Origin: Oryzias latipes
Taxonomy: Eukaryota > Chordata > Actinopteri > Beloniformes > Adrianichthyidae
Direction of reading: 5' to 3'
DNA: 64,000 nt
Assembly: GCF_002234675.1 (NCBI RefSeq)
Contig: NC_019866.2
Coordinates: 2,768,142-2,832,141, forward strand
In this document: piece by piece, positions 1-11,030 of the stretch
How the letters are laid out: each line of letters opens with the position of its first letter
Position numbering within the stretch: position 1 is the stretch's first letter
Notes under the pieces: model-generated
The model's database searches: none
The model's input: only the letters and a program-made list of their open reading frames with translations
What the model was told of the DNA's origin: nothing
Made by a program: the position numbers and the translations under genes

Positions 1-2346
1 ATCCGGATGAATTTACCCTGAAAACCGGAAGCATTGTCGGCGGTTTTGAACTAATTTCTGTTAATCTGCTCTATGCCGTTGATGGAAACTCACAAAGCGG
101 GATGAGTTGTCGTTTCTCACAGTCTTGGCGTTCCCGAAAGCTTCCAGAAGGGGGTTGGCCTGGATGATTTGATCTTCCAGGGTTCCCTGAAGAGGAGCGT
201 GCATGTGACTGTGCATGTGCTCGCTCTTTTGTAATAGAAACCCCCTTTTGACGTGTCGCCCACCTTCATTTTGCTGTTGGAGTCCTTCTTCTTGTCTGCA
301 GACACTGCGATTGTCGCAAAGTACTGAATGACCCGTTTGGTGTTGACGGTTTTGCCGGCGCCGGATTCTCCGCTGAGGAAAAGCACATTCCACATTCAGA
401 CCATTGCAGGCGCCTGATGGCCCAATGAACCTGCAGAGAACTCGCGTGATGAGGATAGACTGGTTCTCACGGTCTGAGGACACAAAACAGGACAGTTACT
501 GTGACAGGAAGCTCTCCGCAGGGCGCCATCTGTACGGGTCTGCTGCTGAAGTACCAGTGAGCATGAACTGTTAGGCGTTATCTGACAAGGCGAAGATGTG
601 AGGAGGAACCTCCATCCTCTTCTTCCCTCGGTAGGCCTGCACCACGTCTGGGTTGCAGACCGGAAGCCACTTGTAAGGGTTAACAGTCACACAGAAGAGG
701 CCGGAGTAGGTCTGTTCAGGTAGAGGCAGATTTACAGACAGGAAGGAGACGATTGGACTGTCAAAGACGCGTAAGGAGGATCCATGGTCCTCTTGGTTCC
801 TGTCTGTCTGCCCGACGACGGTCGTCTCAGCGACTCCAGAACGACATATGTTCTCAAGTTACGCTCTGTCCTTCAGTTCGAATAAACCTTTGGATTGAAT
901 TAAATGCTAAATATAAAATCCAAAGATGTCGTCATCCTGCTCTGCAAGTTTCCTTTGGTTTTTCTGCTTTTTTTTCTGTAACATTTCTGTTGAACTGATT
1001 AAAAACACTAAGACTCTACAGCTCTTCCACATCCTTAAAAACTGGTGACATGATTAGCATATCATGAATAATTACTTGTTATAAATAATGGCTGGAATAT
1101 CATACAAACAGCTTGACATCATTAATTTAAAGTGGAAAGCTTGGCTGACGTTAGAGGCCTTCCTTAGACAATGACTTACAGTAGGAACAGAAATAAATGT
1201 GATTCAATATTTATTTTACTTTAACAGTTTAGCCTCTTTTGCTTCTTTTTCATATACCTTCAATTTAGCATATTTAAACAAAACGCAGCAGTCGTTCTCT
1301 CATGGTTCTCCCTGCTCTGCCTGTGATGGCGTTCATGAGTGCGTGCTGGCTCCTTACGTAGATCATCCACGCTGTTTGAGGTTGTAGAGCACGGCGGGTT
1401 CCTGCAGGTGCGTCATCATCGCCATGTCCTCGATCTTATTAAACTTGGGCGGATTCATGGGAAACACTTGTTCTTCCTTCACTGTTGAAGTCTGGGGAAC
1501 AGAAATGCTGTTTTATTCAAGTGAAACGCAAGGATTTCAAAATAAAAGCATCATTGTGGAGACTTTTCTGTATTGGGCCCCTCATGAAAATGATGTGACA
1601 GCTTTACCACATTTAGACATTTATTTCCATATTTGCTGCTTTTATGTCACATTTTGTCTGTATTTATCACCAATAAAATAATTTTCTGTGACTTGAGGAA
1701 ATGTACTTTTAGAGGTTAAATTTAAATCAAAATATTTATAATAAATATAAAATGTAAAGCTGAATGTAAATAATAATGTAAATTTTAAATTTAAACATAT
1801 CTAAATACAATCATAAATGTAAATGATACAGATAAATGTAAATGTTTATTATAAATATTGTGAATGTTACATGTAAATTCTATTTCTAAATAGAAATGTG
1901 AAATCTAAGACTAAATAGGAATCTAACTGTTAAATATAAATATAAATATGTGATAAAGTTGCCACATAATTTTCAAGAGGTGAATTTTTACATTTGGCGC
2001 CCCATAGTTGCTGTGCCGCAAAACTCAATCTTAAGAACTGTTTCACTTCTTTAAAGAAAATCTACCAATAGGATGAAAACGTTTTCCTGTTTTCGCTGTG
2101 CGTTCTTGCAGCAGAAAGGTCTGCGTTGCATCAGTCCACCCACCCTGTCATCCACAGTTTTGACGTGACTTGGCCGTCTGTTCTCTCTTGGATCTCAGCC
2201 TTCACATAAAGCTCTTTGTCATCGCTGACGAAGCACGCCGTCTTGCTGTCAAACGGGCGGTTCTGGGCCTCCGCCCGCTCCCTCTCGGACTTACGGAGGT
2301 ACAGGGCTGCAGGCCCGAAAACGGCCATGTCTCCGTCCGTGCTCAT
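1..2346 (-). pseudogene. Sarcomeric myosin heavy chain, 5' coding exons, damaged
   Basis: Minus-strand exons of a class II muscle myosin heavy chain, the thick-filament motor. Exons: 2144-2346 (start [12 protein letters not shown]), 1358-1491 ([14 protein letters not shown]), 555-711 ([15 protein letters not shown]), 446-473 ([10 protein letters not shown]), 264-372 (P-loop GESGAGKT, then [10 protein letters not shown]), 94-186 ([20 protein letters not shown]) and 1-17 (GKFIRI), continuing past the left edge. Exon lengths 157, 28 and 93 bp fit the vertebrate MYH layout. Damage: the codon expected to be Tyr in SDNAYQFMLT is TAA (571-573). The 1358-1491 exon is 134 bp where about 144 is usual, having lost roughly 10 bp near 1370 and shifted frame. 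The first exon seems to lack one A near 2158-2161, although a donor 4 bp further on would keep frame. The 446 donor is GC rather than GT. The P-loop exon itself is intact. Most likely a recent pseudogene in a teleost MYH cluster; assembly error is the alternative. Confidence 0.85.
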
Positions 2347-5300
2347 CTTTTCCTGTGGAATCAGAGATGTGTCCTCAAAAGCCTTCATCCCAAAGGTTGA
2401 ATTTGAAGTTTACAATCCAGAATGAGTCCCTTTTGCCTTTGTGGGGTCACGTATGGCTCGAGTTCCCCCCCAAAAAACTACAAATATGGAAAAGGTTGTC
2501 ACTGCTGTGCGGGTCAATCTTTTTCTACCCGTTGTGATAAACACCACACCATCACACTACCACCTCCGTGTCTGCCTAATAGTTTGTTACTTAAAGTCCC
2601 ATTCTGATCATCGTTCCTAGTGGTCTTTTAATCATGATTATGCCATGTTTAGCCAAAACCCGCAAACCTGTCTTGTTTTCCTGGACATAGTTTCTGCAGA
2701 GCGGCAGGAGGTCAATAGAAGTTGACTTCAGTTAAACATGTTAAAAACAGCAGTAACATGATTTTATCAGATTTTATCTAAAGTGTTTTAGTTAAAGTCA
2801 TCTGTTTGAGACTCTGTCCTTCCAGAACAGGGGCGGGCAAACCACAAAGGGTTCTGAAATTCCACAGACCGGGAGCAGATGCGTGGAGTGTTTTAGTAAT
2901 CCACCTGATAAAAGAAAGCAATAACGTTGAATCTGGACGAAAACATTTTGACTGAAAATTGATATATAATTTAAAACCGAACATTTTTGTGTTTTTATTT
3001 CAAAACTATGGCTTTTGTTCTCATTTTAGAGCCAACTGCACTGTGAACTGAGAAACAACTGAACCCTTCAAGCTGCCACAGCAGGGAAGTCCTTGTTGTG
3101 TCCGTGTGGATGTGAACTCTGTCTGACCACCGCTGGACTTTTGTGACCAACAAAGACTCATTGAAAAGTTGTGTTTGGCTGCTCTGCAGCAAAGCATGTC
3201 GGCCATTTGGGTTCTTCCTCTGAGGGACCAGCTTGATCAGATCTTCCCGTCTTTTTGTCTTCTCGTTCAGGACCGATTGCTCCTCCACGCTCCAGCATGG
3301 TGGGAACTTTATTTAACAAAGTCTCATTTTCATGGAATAATTGATTTATACTTTGTTTAAGACAGTATTTTGTGAGGAAATGATTGATTCTTTCAGTTCC
3401 AATTCTCTGGATGTTTAGTAAGGCAGAGCTGGAACCCTTTTTTCCTCTTTGTTGACTTTGCCTCGCCACTTCACCGTGGCGCTCTTGAGCAAGGCCTTTT
3501 GCTCCAGTCCTTCCTAAAGGAGCTGGACTACAGGTGGATCTGTGGTTGTTCTGGATGCAAGTCTGGATGTGGAACCACTTGGATCCGTATTTTACTTCTG
3601 GTATTAACTTTGGTCACAGTGCTTTGAAATGATCTGTTAACTCTTTGGTAAATAAAATGTCTTTTTTTTGTGATAACAAGATAGATATAGAATTTCCTGT
3701 TTGAACATTTATTGAAAATTAAAATAATGTTATGATATGTTTGAACAGGACAGAATATCAATTAAAAAAAAAACAATAAAAATCCTTTCAATTAAACGTT
3801 TGACTCCCTTGGGAAAATCACACTTTAATACTTGCTGATAAAATGCTGAGCCAGTCAGGAAAGCTTCTGCTCAGGCATGACTGAGGTCTGGAGGTCTGAA
3901 GGATTCAGAAGAGAACGTTTGAGATCAGATGTCTCTTACTGTTGGTCTTCAGATTTGAGGACACATCACCTCCTTCTACGTTTTGTCCATGAGACGAACT
4001 CCTGTCTTGTCTTGACTGTGAGTTTATAGTCTGTAAGAAACATCCGTCCGGTGGAAAATCAATGCCCTCCTCTATGTTTGACCCCCTTCACTGCTGTGTA
4101 ATTCCACTTATTTTCAGAATATTGACAAGAATCCTCTGAGCGGATCCAAAGCTCACATGGACCAAAAGAGGCTGAGAGCTTTCCTTCTTCTCCTAATGCG
4201 AACATGTTTTATTTTTATTCTGTCTCTCTATTAAATCAGGGCGGATTTTTTACTTGTCAGCAGGATATTAAATGCTAAAACTAATAAATACAGCTGTCTT
4301 CTCCACTGATTGTGGACTATAGGCTCACTCTGCAGGCTTGCAGCTTCATTCTATGGGGAATCATCTGCAGCAGAGCCTGAACATCTGTCAGATAAATGCA
4401 TCTAGACATTAAAGAAAAACACAATTAGAAACAACACACCACAACAAGAATCTTAAGTTTCTTATGCACCAGGGAGAAAAGGAAATGTGACGGAAAACGT
4501 CCACCACGCTTCTCTTCTCTAAGGATCTGCTTCTCCCCGTGCTGCTTTTTTTAAGAATTCAAGTAGGAGGTGACAGTTTCCAAACAAAGAGAAAAAATTC
4601 ATTAGGAGGTGTTGTATAATGACCCATTTGTTCAAACAGTATTCCTTATCAGCTCAGGACAGTGTGTTGTGAAACCCCCTCATCCTAGCGGGGATGAGAA
4701 AAAGTTGAACAAACACACAACTGTTTTCTAAAACGGTACAAAGGTCAATCTGTGTTAACATTTAAACATACATTTAAACAATGATAATAATACAACAATT
4801 TCCTTCACAACAACCTCCTGGAGAATGAAGGCCTCTGCTGCTTTCTCCACCGGCTCCTTTCTTTGCTCCACATCCGTCTGGACTGAGTGTCCGTTTCTTC
4901 TCTGGGCTCTTTCATTGCTACCGTTTGAACATTCCAGTCTCTGCGTCAGAGCGCTGAAGCAACCCATGTGAAAAATTGCATTTCTACTGTTTCTTGGAGC
5001 GCCTGAAATAACAGACATGCAATTCTCTCTGTTAGGAACAAAGACTTTAAGACGCTTGACGCTTTTTTCTTCTCCTTCCTTCCTTCCATGAGACGTCTTC
5101 GTTTGAGTTTGTCCAAAATTGTGGCTTAAAGTGCAGCCGTTGAAATGACTCACAAAACCGAAATGTTATGCACAAAATTGAGACGCCACATCTTTTTCTT
5201 CACTGTGAGAAGATTCTGGCTCTCAAATCCTGTTTTCCGCTCAGAGGGGATCTGAGTTCGTCTTCCTCCGTTGGTCTTCATCGGCCTGCAGAAGCAGCGA

Positions 5301-6120
5301 GCTCTGATGTTAGCTCGCCTCTGCGGCGCTCTCAGAGCTAACAAGAGCGGAGTCCACATCCAGCTTTCCAGCAGACCTGCACCCTGGAGGGCTGTGGGCT
5401 TAGGATAGAGTTATCTCAGTGATCTGTGGGTGAGTCTTTATGGCAGTTTCCACACTAGATCAGGTATCATCAGTCTCTTTGTGAGCTAGAGATGGGAGGA
5501 ATATTTTTGAAAGATCTTTAGTTGACATAAATATCTTTATGATGAGATTTTAGTAGAGTTGGGAGCTTCAGCATCATTCTGGTTTATGCAGGCTTTTCAG
5601 TCAGACTTTTTTTTTTGTGACATCCTGAGAAGCAACTGGAATAAAAGCCAAATAAACGTGATTATCAGTAAAGTTGCTAAACTGAAGCTCTTTGTAGTCG
5701 TTTCCTGTTGTGTTTTACTCTCTTTGCGTTTTATTTGCAGAACAAATTGCTCCCCCGGGGCAATAATGGTTTTCCTAAATGTATTCACAATTTGAACTGA
5801 ACGTTTGAAGTATTTTTATTTTTAGTATCAGACCCAGGATGTTCTGACTTTAGGTAATTGAACCGTAAACTTCCCTTTTTGAGTGAAGCCTACATCTGTA
5901 AAGAAATTAGAAATCCAGTGAATGATTTTAATTGATTTTAAACATTTGCTAGAAAGTAAATAACAGTAAATTATTGCTCTTATATAATTTTCTCCTGCTT
6001 TGTGTTCTATTTTATGTATTAGTGGGCTGACCTGAGGACATTTATACGTCTTTAACCCACGAAGACCGAGGTTATGTACTTTACCCTGACATCTGCAGAG
6101 CAGCTGCTGCATCAAACCGC
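2347..6120. other. No gene seen; AT-rich intergenic DNA
   Basis: I see no exon with both family similarity and matching splice sites here. It should contain the myosin promoter and any 5' UTR exon, but I could not identify them. Short open frames on both strands do not resemble proteins. A short repeat-family member lies at about 2600-2730. Confidence 0.6.
2600..2735 (+). repeat. Interspersed repeat, TCTGCAGAGCGGCAGGAG family, copy 1
   Basis: Shares the core TTTCTGCAGAGCGGCAGGAG followed by a TCAATAGAA motif with a copy at about 29,165-29,345, and in reverse with 51,220-51,290. Also shared is the preceding text around AGTGGTCTTTTA and AGCCAAAA. No terminal repeats or target duplications were found, so the class is unknown. 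Confidence 0.55.
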
Positions 6121-6479
6121 TCAGATGGAAAAATGACCCTCAGGTGAGAAGGTCAACTATGATTGCTTCACATGTAAATGACACAAACCCAAACAATGTG
6201 GCAGTGCTTTCAGAGAATAACTGACTCACTCACTGACCACAAACAGCCAAATCAATGCTTTGGTTCTTATTGTGTTTCCACAAACATGGCTGACTTACCA
6301 AGGCTTTCCCAAATCAACATCCAAGACCTCACATCCCGTCTGAACAGCTTTGGTCTGCAGCTTAATGTCACCCATCCAACCCGTTCTAACATCACGGCAA
6401 AACTACAGAAGAGTCATTTTTTAATGTACCTGTAAATGGAAATCAATGTGTAGCAGATCCTAACTGGATCCACTTCTTA

Positions 6480-6605
6480 TTTTCCTATTGAACTCTTTGT
6501 ATTCGTGATCCTTTTGAGTTCATGTTTTACTTCGAAGCCCATCGAGACGACTGTTGTTGTGATTTTGGGCTATACAAATAAAATTGAATTGAATTGAATT
6601 GAACT
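6480..6605 (+). mobile_element. Non-LTR retrotransposon-type 3' tail
   Basis: Near-identical over more than 100 bases to 61,130-61,260. It reads from TATTGAACTCTTTGTATTCG through TTTTGGGCTATACAAATAAA and ends in tandem GAATT units. This is the common tail of a widespread teleost retroelement family. The terminal short tandem repeat is typical of L2/CR1-like LINEs. Confidence 0.75.
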
Positions 6606-6639
6606 CCTCTGTGCTCCTTAGCTCCCAGCATTACTTGTA

Positions 6640-6960
6640 TAATTCCCTCCTCCCTCATCACTGGAATTGTCCTTCCATCACTCAAAACAGCTGTGGTCAC
6701 TCCCAGCTCCCAGACTCAAAAAACCCAGTGCAGACAATATCAGTACCCTTCTGCAATCGCCCATTCACCTCCAAGATTCATAAAAAACACAGTTCTTTCT
6801 CAGCTTTTGGATTATCTGCTATCCAATAATCCTTATTAGTAATTCTGTTCCAGTTTTTGGCCTCACAATTCTACCAAAACTGCCTTATTAGAAATGACCA
6901 ATGATCTCCTTCCGGCAGCTGATTTAGGTCTAATGTGTTTCTTACAGTATCCTTGAGGGA
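6640..6960 (+). mobile_element. Decayed L2-like LINE reverse-transcriptase fragment
   Basis: One plus frame from about 6642 reads PSSLITGIVLPSLKTAVVTP, then (after a gap) KNTVLSQLLDYLLSNN. After two stops it continues in frame as STKTALLEMTNDLLPAADLG. This follows the order of motifs in L2/jockey-type reverse transcriptases (LKTAxVTP, upstream of STETALVKITNDLL). Stops and a truncated end show it is dead. It abuts a different repeat at about 6955. Confidence 0.75.
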
Positions 6961-7130
6961 CGTCATGAAAATGGAACGTACCATTGTCGTGCATGATGCA
7001 AGTGCATCGTGAAGTTTTCGTAACAAACGTCTGATGTATTGGTGATGCTGTCGAACGGTGTTCTTACACCATACTCTAGTCATAAGTATATAACTACACT
7101 TATAGCCTCCGCAGGACACAAACTACAGGC
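6950..7130 (+). repeat. Interspersed repeat sharing GACGTCATGAAAATGGA, copy 1
   Basis: Contains GACGTCATGAAAATGGAACG, ACCATTGTC and later GGTGATGCTGTCG and TTCTTACA. The same landmarks occur in the same order at 23,515-23,650, and in diverged, inverted form at 36,010-36,150. Likely a DNA-transposon or MITE family; no ends were defined. Confidence 0.6.
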
Positions 7131-7140
7131 TGTTTGACTC

Positions 7141-9000
7141 ATTTTCTGGTTTCTAACAGTCGGGCTACATGCAACGAGCGTGCACGGATCACGTGAACAG
7201 CACTAACGCACCTTAATCCGGAAAAACATTTCAACTGGAACTTTGTCTTTAGCTCTGAAGGGTTCATATAGTTATCTCTATCCCATTTTCCTTATATAGG
7301 TCTTCATGAAAAACTTAAATGCTATGTTTTTTGTGACATCGCTTCCTTTTCTAGGAAAAAGAATTACAACCACTAAAAATTGTTTATATCTAGCAGAAAA
7401 CAGAAGTATCAGATGTTGTCACTAATGGATCAATCAATCAATTACGCCATTTGTAGAGCACCTTTCATCGAGAACAGAGTAGAAGGTGATTGACAAAAAA
7501 AGGCATATGTGACCATAAAAAGTCACAATATAGTAAAAACAACCATCAAAAGACAAACATAAAATGCATAAATGCTGTGGATAATGAGCTTATCCTGTTG
7601 TGTTACTGTCACTAATGAGAGGGAATAGCCATAAAAGGACACATAATGTGCACTAACATCATAAGCATCTTTAATTAGCATTTACAAAGCTAAAAGGTTA
7701 GCAATAGTTGAGTTAATATCCATCAGCCTAACTGTAGTAAAATGCTTAAATAGCTCTTAATGCTACATTTATCTTTCAATACGTAGTATCGTGAGTAATA
7801 TGCAAAGTTTATTCCCTCAGTTAGCGTTGTATATGGATAATAAAACTCTATTTTACTGGTGAAAATATGAACATTTTCCAGCAAACGTCCAGACCCTTTT
7901 TCTGTTTTTTTTAACCCTCAGCTTGGCATTAAATTAGTTTCTGCAGCACTACTAACCTGTCATCAGAGCCGTTTACCTTCTATTGTGCACTAAGTGTGAA
8001 TACAGAAATGCAGATGTGTAGCTTTTAGCTGCAAACTAGGTTTGGGGGAAGAGATAGAAAAGAGCCAACGATTCCTTTAATGTTCCACATCAATCGATTC
8101 TTTCCGCCCACTCTGCCCCATTGCCCATGCAAGCAAGGGAACACGATACCACTCTTATCATTTCTGCTATAATCTCCTTATTTATATGTGTCCCCTTGTA
8201 TCCGCCCACCTCCCCCTCAGATGCCTGATCGAAGGGCTCGGCGGCGGAGCTCCTCCAGCCACGCTCTGCTGCTTTTGAAGATGAACAGCCAGCGATCCCT
8301 GCAGATTAAAAAACGACTTATCCCTGGTCGCTGCGGCACTTTCTGCTACCGTCTGCCCAAAGCGTGGCGTGAATAAAATGGGTCCGTTACGGTGGGGGCT
8401 GCTGGGGATTGCAGATAAGGCTGAGGGAATGTTCATTAGTGGTTTTTTGTTTGGTACATCATGTTTCACTGTTTGTATAGCAGCAAGTGAAAAGTGCAGG
8501 AAGGCAGAATGGAGATTTGATTGTGATTACTTCACACACGCTGCAGAGACGTTCATTTATCTAGGATTTCAATTATTTATACTGGCTTCCTGTGTGATCG
8601 GATGGATGTTAACTTCCAACTTCGGGACTTTCTGCTTCGTCAAGGATCCGTATTGGAGTTTCTGATGAGGAAGAGAGATTGAAATGAACAACTTTGTAAG
8701 AAAGTCATAAGTGGTTTTATTCCTAAAATAAGCCAAAACAAGAAAATTAGCCAATAAACGTTTGTTTTTCAGAGCTTTGCACAATCTCAGAGCCAGTGAA
8801 ACTCAGCTGAACTGACTTTTATTTAGTGTTTCCTTAGAGTTTCATCACCTTTCATCAAATGGAACTTACATCTCTCCAAATATGTTTTAGGAGTTGGTGA
8901 TATTTTTTAAAATCTCGTTTTATAAGAAGCATAAGTATAAAACTGGAAAACCTTTCAAAAAGAATTGGAATTTACATTTTGACAACATTAAGTTCTTAAA
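7141..9000. other. No gene seen; intergenic
   Basis: AT-rich DNA without supported exons. The stretch at about 7428-7500 (CAATCAATCAATTACG, then GTAGAGCACCTTTCATC) resembles the reverse of a teleost retroelement tail. The open frame at 8369-8665 has no recognisable motif and I do not call it a gene. Confidence 0.5.
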
Positions 9001-9005
9001 GGAAT

Positions 9006-10035
9006 TGGGTTAGGTTGTGTTGGGTTAGTTTAGGTTGGGTTAGGTTAGGTTAGGTTGGGTTGGGTTGGGCTAGTTTAGGTTGGGTTGGGTTGGGTTAGGT
9101 TAGGTTGGGTTGGGTTAGTTTAGGTTGGGCTTGTTTAGGTTGGGTTAGTTTAGGTTGGGTTAGGTTGGGCTAGTTTAGGTTGGGTTAGGTTAGGTTGGGT
9201 TAGGTTAGGTTGGGTTGGGCTAGTTTAGGTTGGGTTGGGCTAGTTTAGGTTGGGTTAGGTTGGGTTGGGTTGGGTTAGGTTAGGTTAGGTTCAGGTTAGG
9301 TTGGGTTAGGTTAGGTTGGGTTAGGTTAGGTTGGGTTGGTTAGTTTAGGTTGGGCTGGTTTAGGTTGGGTTAGGTTGGGTTAGTTTAGGTTGGGTTAGGT
9401 TGGGCTAGTTTAGGTTGGGTTAGTTTAGGTTGGGTTGGGTTAGGTTAGGTTGGGTTGGGCTAGTTTAGGTTGGGTTGGGCTAGTTTAGGTTGGGTTAGGT
9501 TAGGTTGGGTTACGGTAGGTAAGGTTAGGTTAGGTTGGGCTAGTTTAAGTTGGGTTAGGTTACGTTGGGTTTGGTTAGTTTAGGTTAGGTTAGGTTGGGT
9601 TAGTTTACGTTGGGTTTGGTTGGGTTAGGTTGGGTTAGGTTAGGTCAGGTAAGGTTAGGTAGGGTTGGGCTAGTTTAGGTTGGGTTAGGTTTGGCTAGTT
9701 TAGGTTGGGTTAGGTTGGGTTGGGTTAGGTTAGGTTGGGTTGGGTTAGTTGGGTTAGGTTAAGTTGGGTTGGGCTAGTTTAGGTTGGGTTAGGTTGGGTT
9801 GGGCTAGTCTAGGTTGGGTTGGGTTGGGTTAGGTTAGGTTGGGTTAGGGTAGGTAAGGTTAGGTTAGGTTAGGTTGGGCTAGTTTAAGTTGGGTTAGGTT
9901 ACGTTGGGTTTGGTTAGTTTAGGTTAGGTTGGGTTTGGTTAGTTTAGGTTAGGTTGGGTTAGGTTACGTTGGGTTTGGTTAGTTTAGGTTAGGTTAGGTT
10001 GGGTTAGGTTACGTTGGGTTTGGTTAGTTTAAGTT
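9006..10035 (+). repeat. TTAGG/TTGGG-type degenerate minisatellite, about 1.03 kb
   Basis: The plus strand is made almost wholly of 5-bp units TTAGG and TTGGG in irregular order. A larger motif GGGCTAGTTTAGGTTGGG recurs many times (for example near 9068, 9168, 9237, 9477, 9667). C is nearly absent from the plus strand, so the array is strongly strand-asymmetric and rich in G-runs. It resembles, but is not, the vertebrate telomere repeat TTAGGG, being built on a pentamer. It lies between unrelated AT-rich DNA with no gene inside. Confidence 0.95.
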
Positions 10036-10950
10036 AGGCTAAAGCCAACAAACCAAACAACACATGTTTTCATTGTGTGAAGATTGTAAACCCTGTTTTG
10101 GCCTAAGGTCAAATTTATCTGCTTTTTGTTTGAGTCCTATCAATAAATGTGAATATTCTTTAACACAGATCTTTATTTTAACAGAACCCTGTGAGCTCCG
10201 TTTTACCCAGAGGAGAGTCTGACAGGCAGAGGAGTTACCATAAAAGACAGAAGTCTTTGACAAACGGCTCCAGCAGAGGTAAAATCAGCTTAAACATCTG
10301 CCAGAGGACCAAACAACCTCAGGTGTAAAGCTTTCATTTGAACTTGGTTGAAAAACAACTGACATCTCTGAAACAAGACAAAGTTGATAGAAGATCTCCG
10401 CCTGGGAACAATTTGGTACAAATACCTATGGAATGTTTTATTTTCATATGAGAGACAACAGTTCAAACACAAAAGTTCTCCCTGTCTGTAATGAAGCTGA
10501 AAATGTGCTTCAATCGCCCAAAAACCTTCCCAGCTCGTTTGTGATCTCCAGCTTGATCAGACATGGCTGCTTTCAGCTGCAAAGCTGTGAAGTTCTCATT
10601 ACCATTCTCTCCTCATCATCCCGTCTCATCAGGCCTGCAGATTCGATCCACTTTTATCGGAAGGGGCTTAAACGTGCAGCCCTTGAGGGCCCGGCGCCGC
10701 TGCCGGTATCTCTGCAGCCAAACCAGAGGTGAACGCATGTTTCTTTTCTTTGTCTTGAGTTCTCGCCCTCTAACAAGAGAGTCGACGGGAGTCTTCCTGC
10801 AGAGGAAGTGTTTTACACATCATTTAGGAAGCAGTTCAGGGGTTTGAATCCCACGGGACAAAATCATGCAGCATCTCTGCCGTTGACTCACACCGTAAAC
10901 ACACTGAACAGTCACAATAAATCGCATAAGACTGTCATTCTGTTTAGTAC
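10036..10950. other. No gene seen; intergenic
   Basis: Unique-looking intergenic DNA. Open frames on both strands at 10,040-10,850 show no family motif or splice logic. Confidence 0.5.
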
Positions 10951-10955
10951 CTTAG

Positions 10956-11026
10956 CCCTTGTGCTATCTTGTGGGGTCCAGATGACCCCAGTGGGGTCAT
11001 CTGGACCCCAAAAGATAGTACAAGGG
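10956..11026. mobile_element. 71-bp palindromic piggyBac-like MITE with TTAG target duplication
   Basis: Ends are CCCTTGTGCTATCTT and, inverted, AAGATAGTACAAGGG. Nearly the whole element is one inverted repeat, with GGGGTCCAGATGACCCCA facing TGGGGTCATCTGGACCCC across a tiny loop. TTAG flanks both sides (10,952-10,955 and 11,027-11,030). A related, longer element with the same CCCTTGTGCTATCTTAG end is at 56,669. The CCC ends and 4-bp TTAA-like duplication fit piggyBac-type elements. Confidence 0.8.
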
Positions 11027-11030
11027 TTAG

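Noticed and set aside
8369-8665. 98-codon plus-strand open frame with hydrophobic stretches
   Set aside because: No recognisable family, no splice partners, AT-rich context, and an overlapping minus-strand open frame of similar length.
9006-10035. True interstitial telomere (TTAGGG)n or chromosome-fusion scar
   Set aside because: The unit is a mixed TTAGG/TTGGG pentamer with extra motifs, not the hexamer, so a telomere-fusion origin is not supported.
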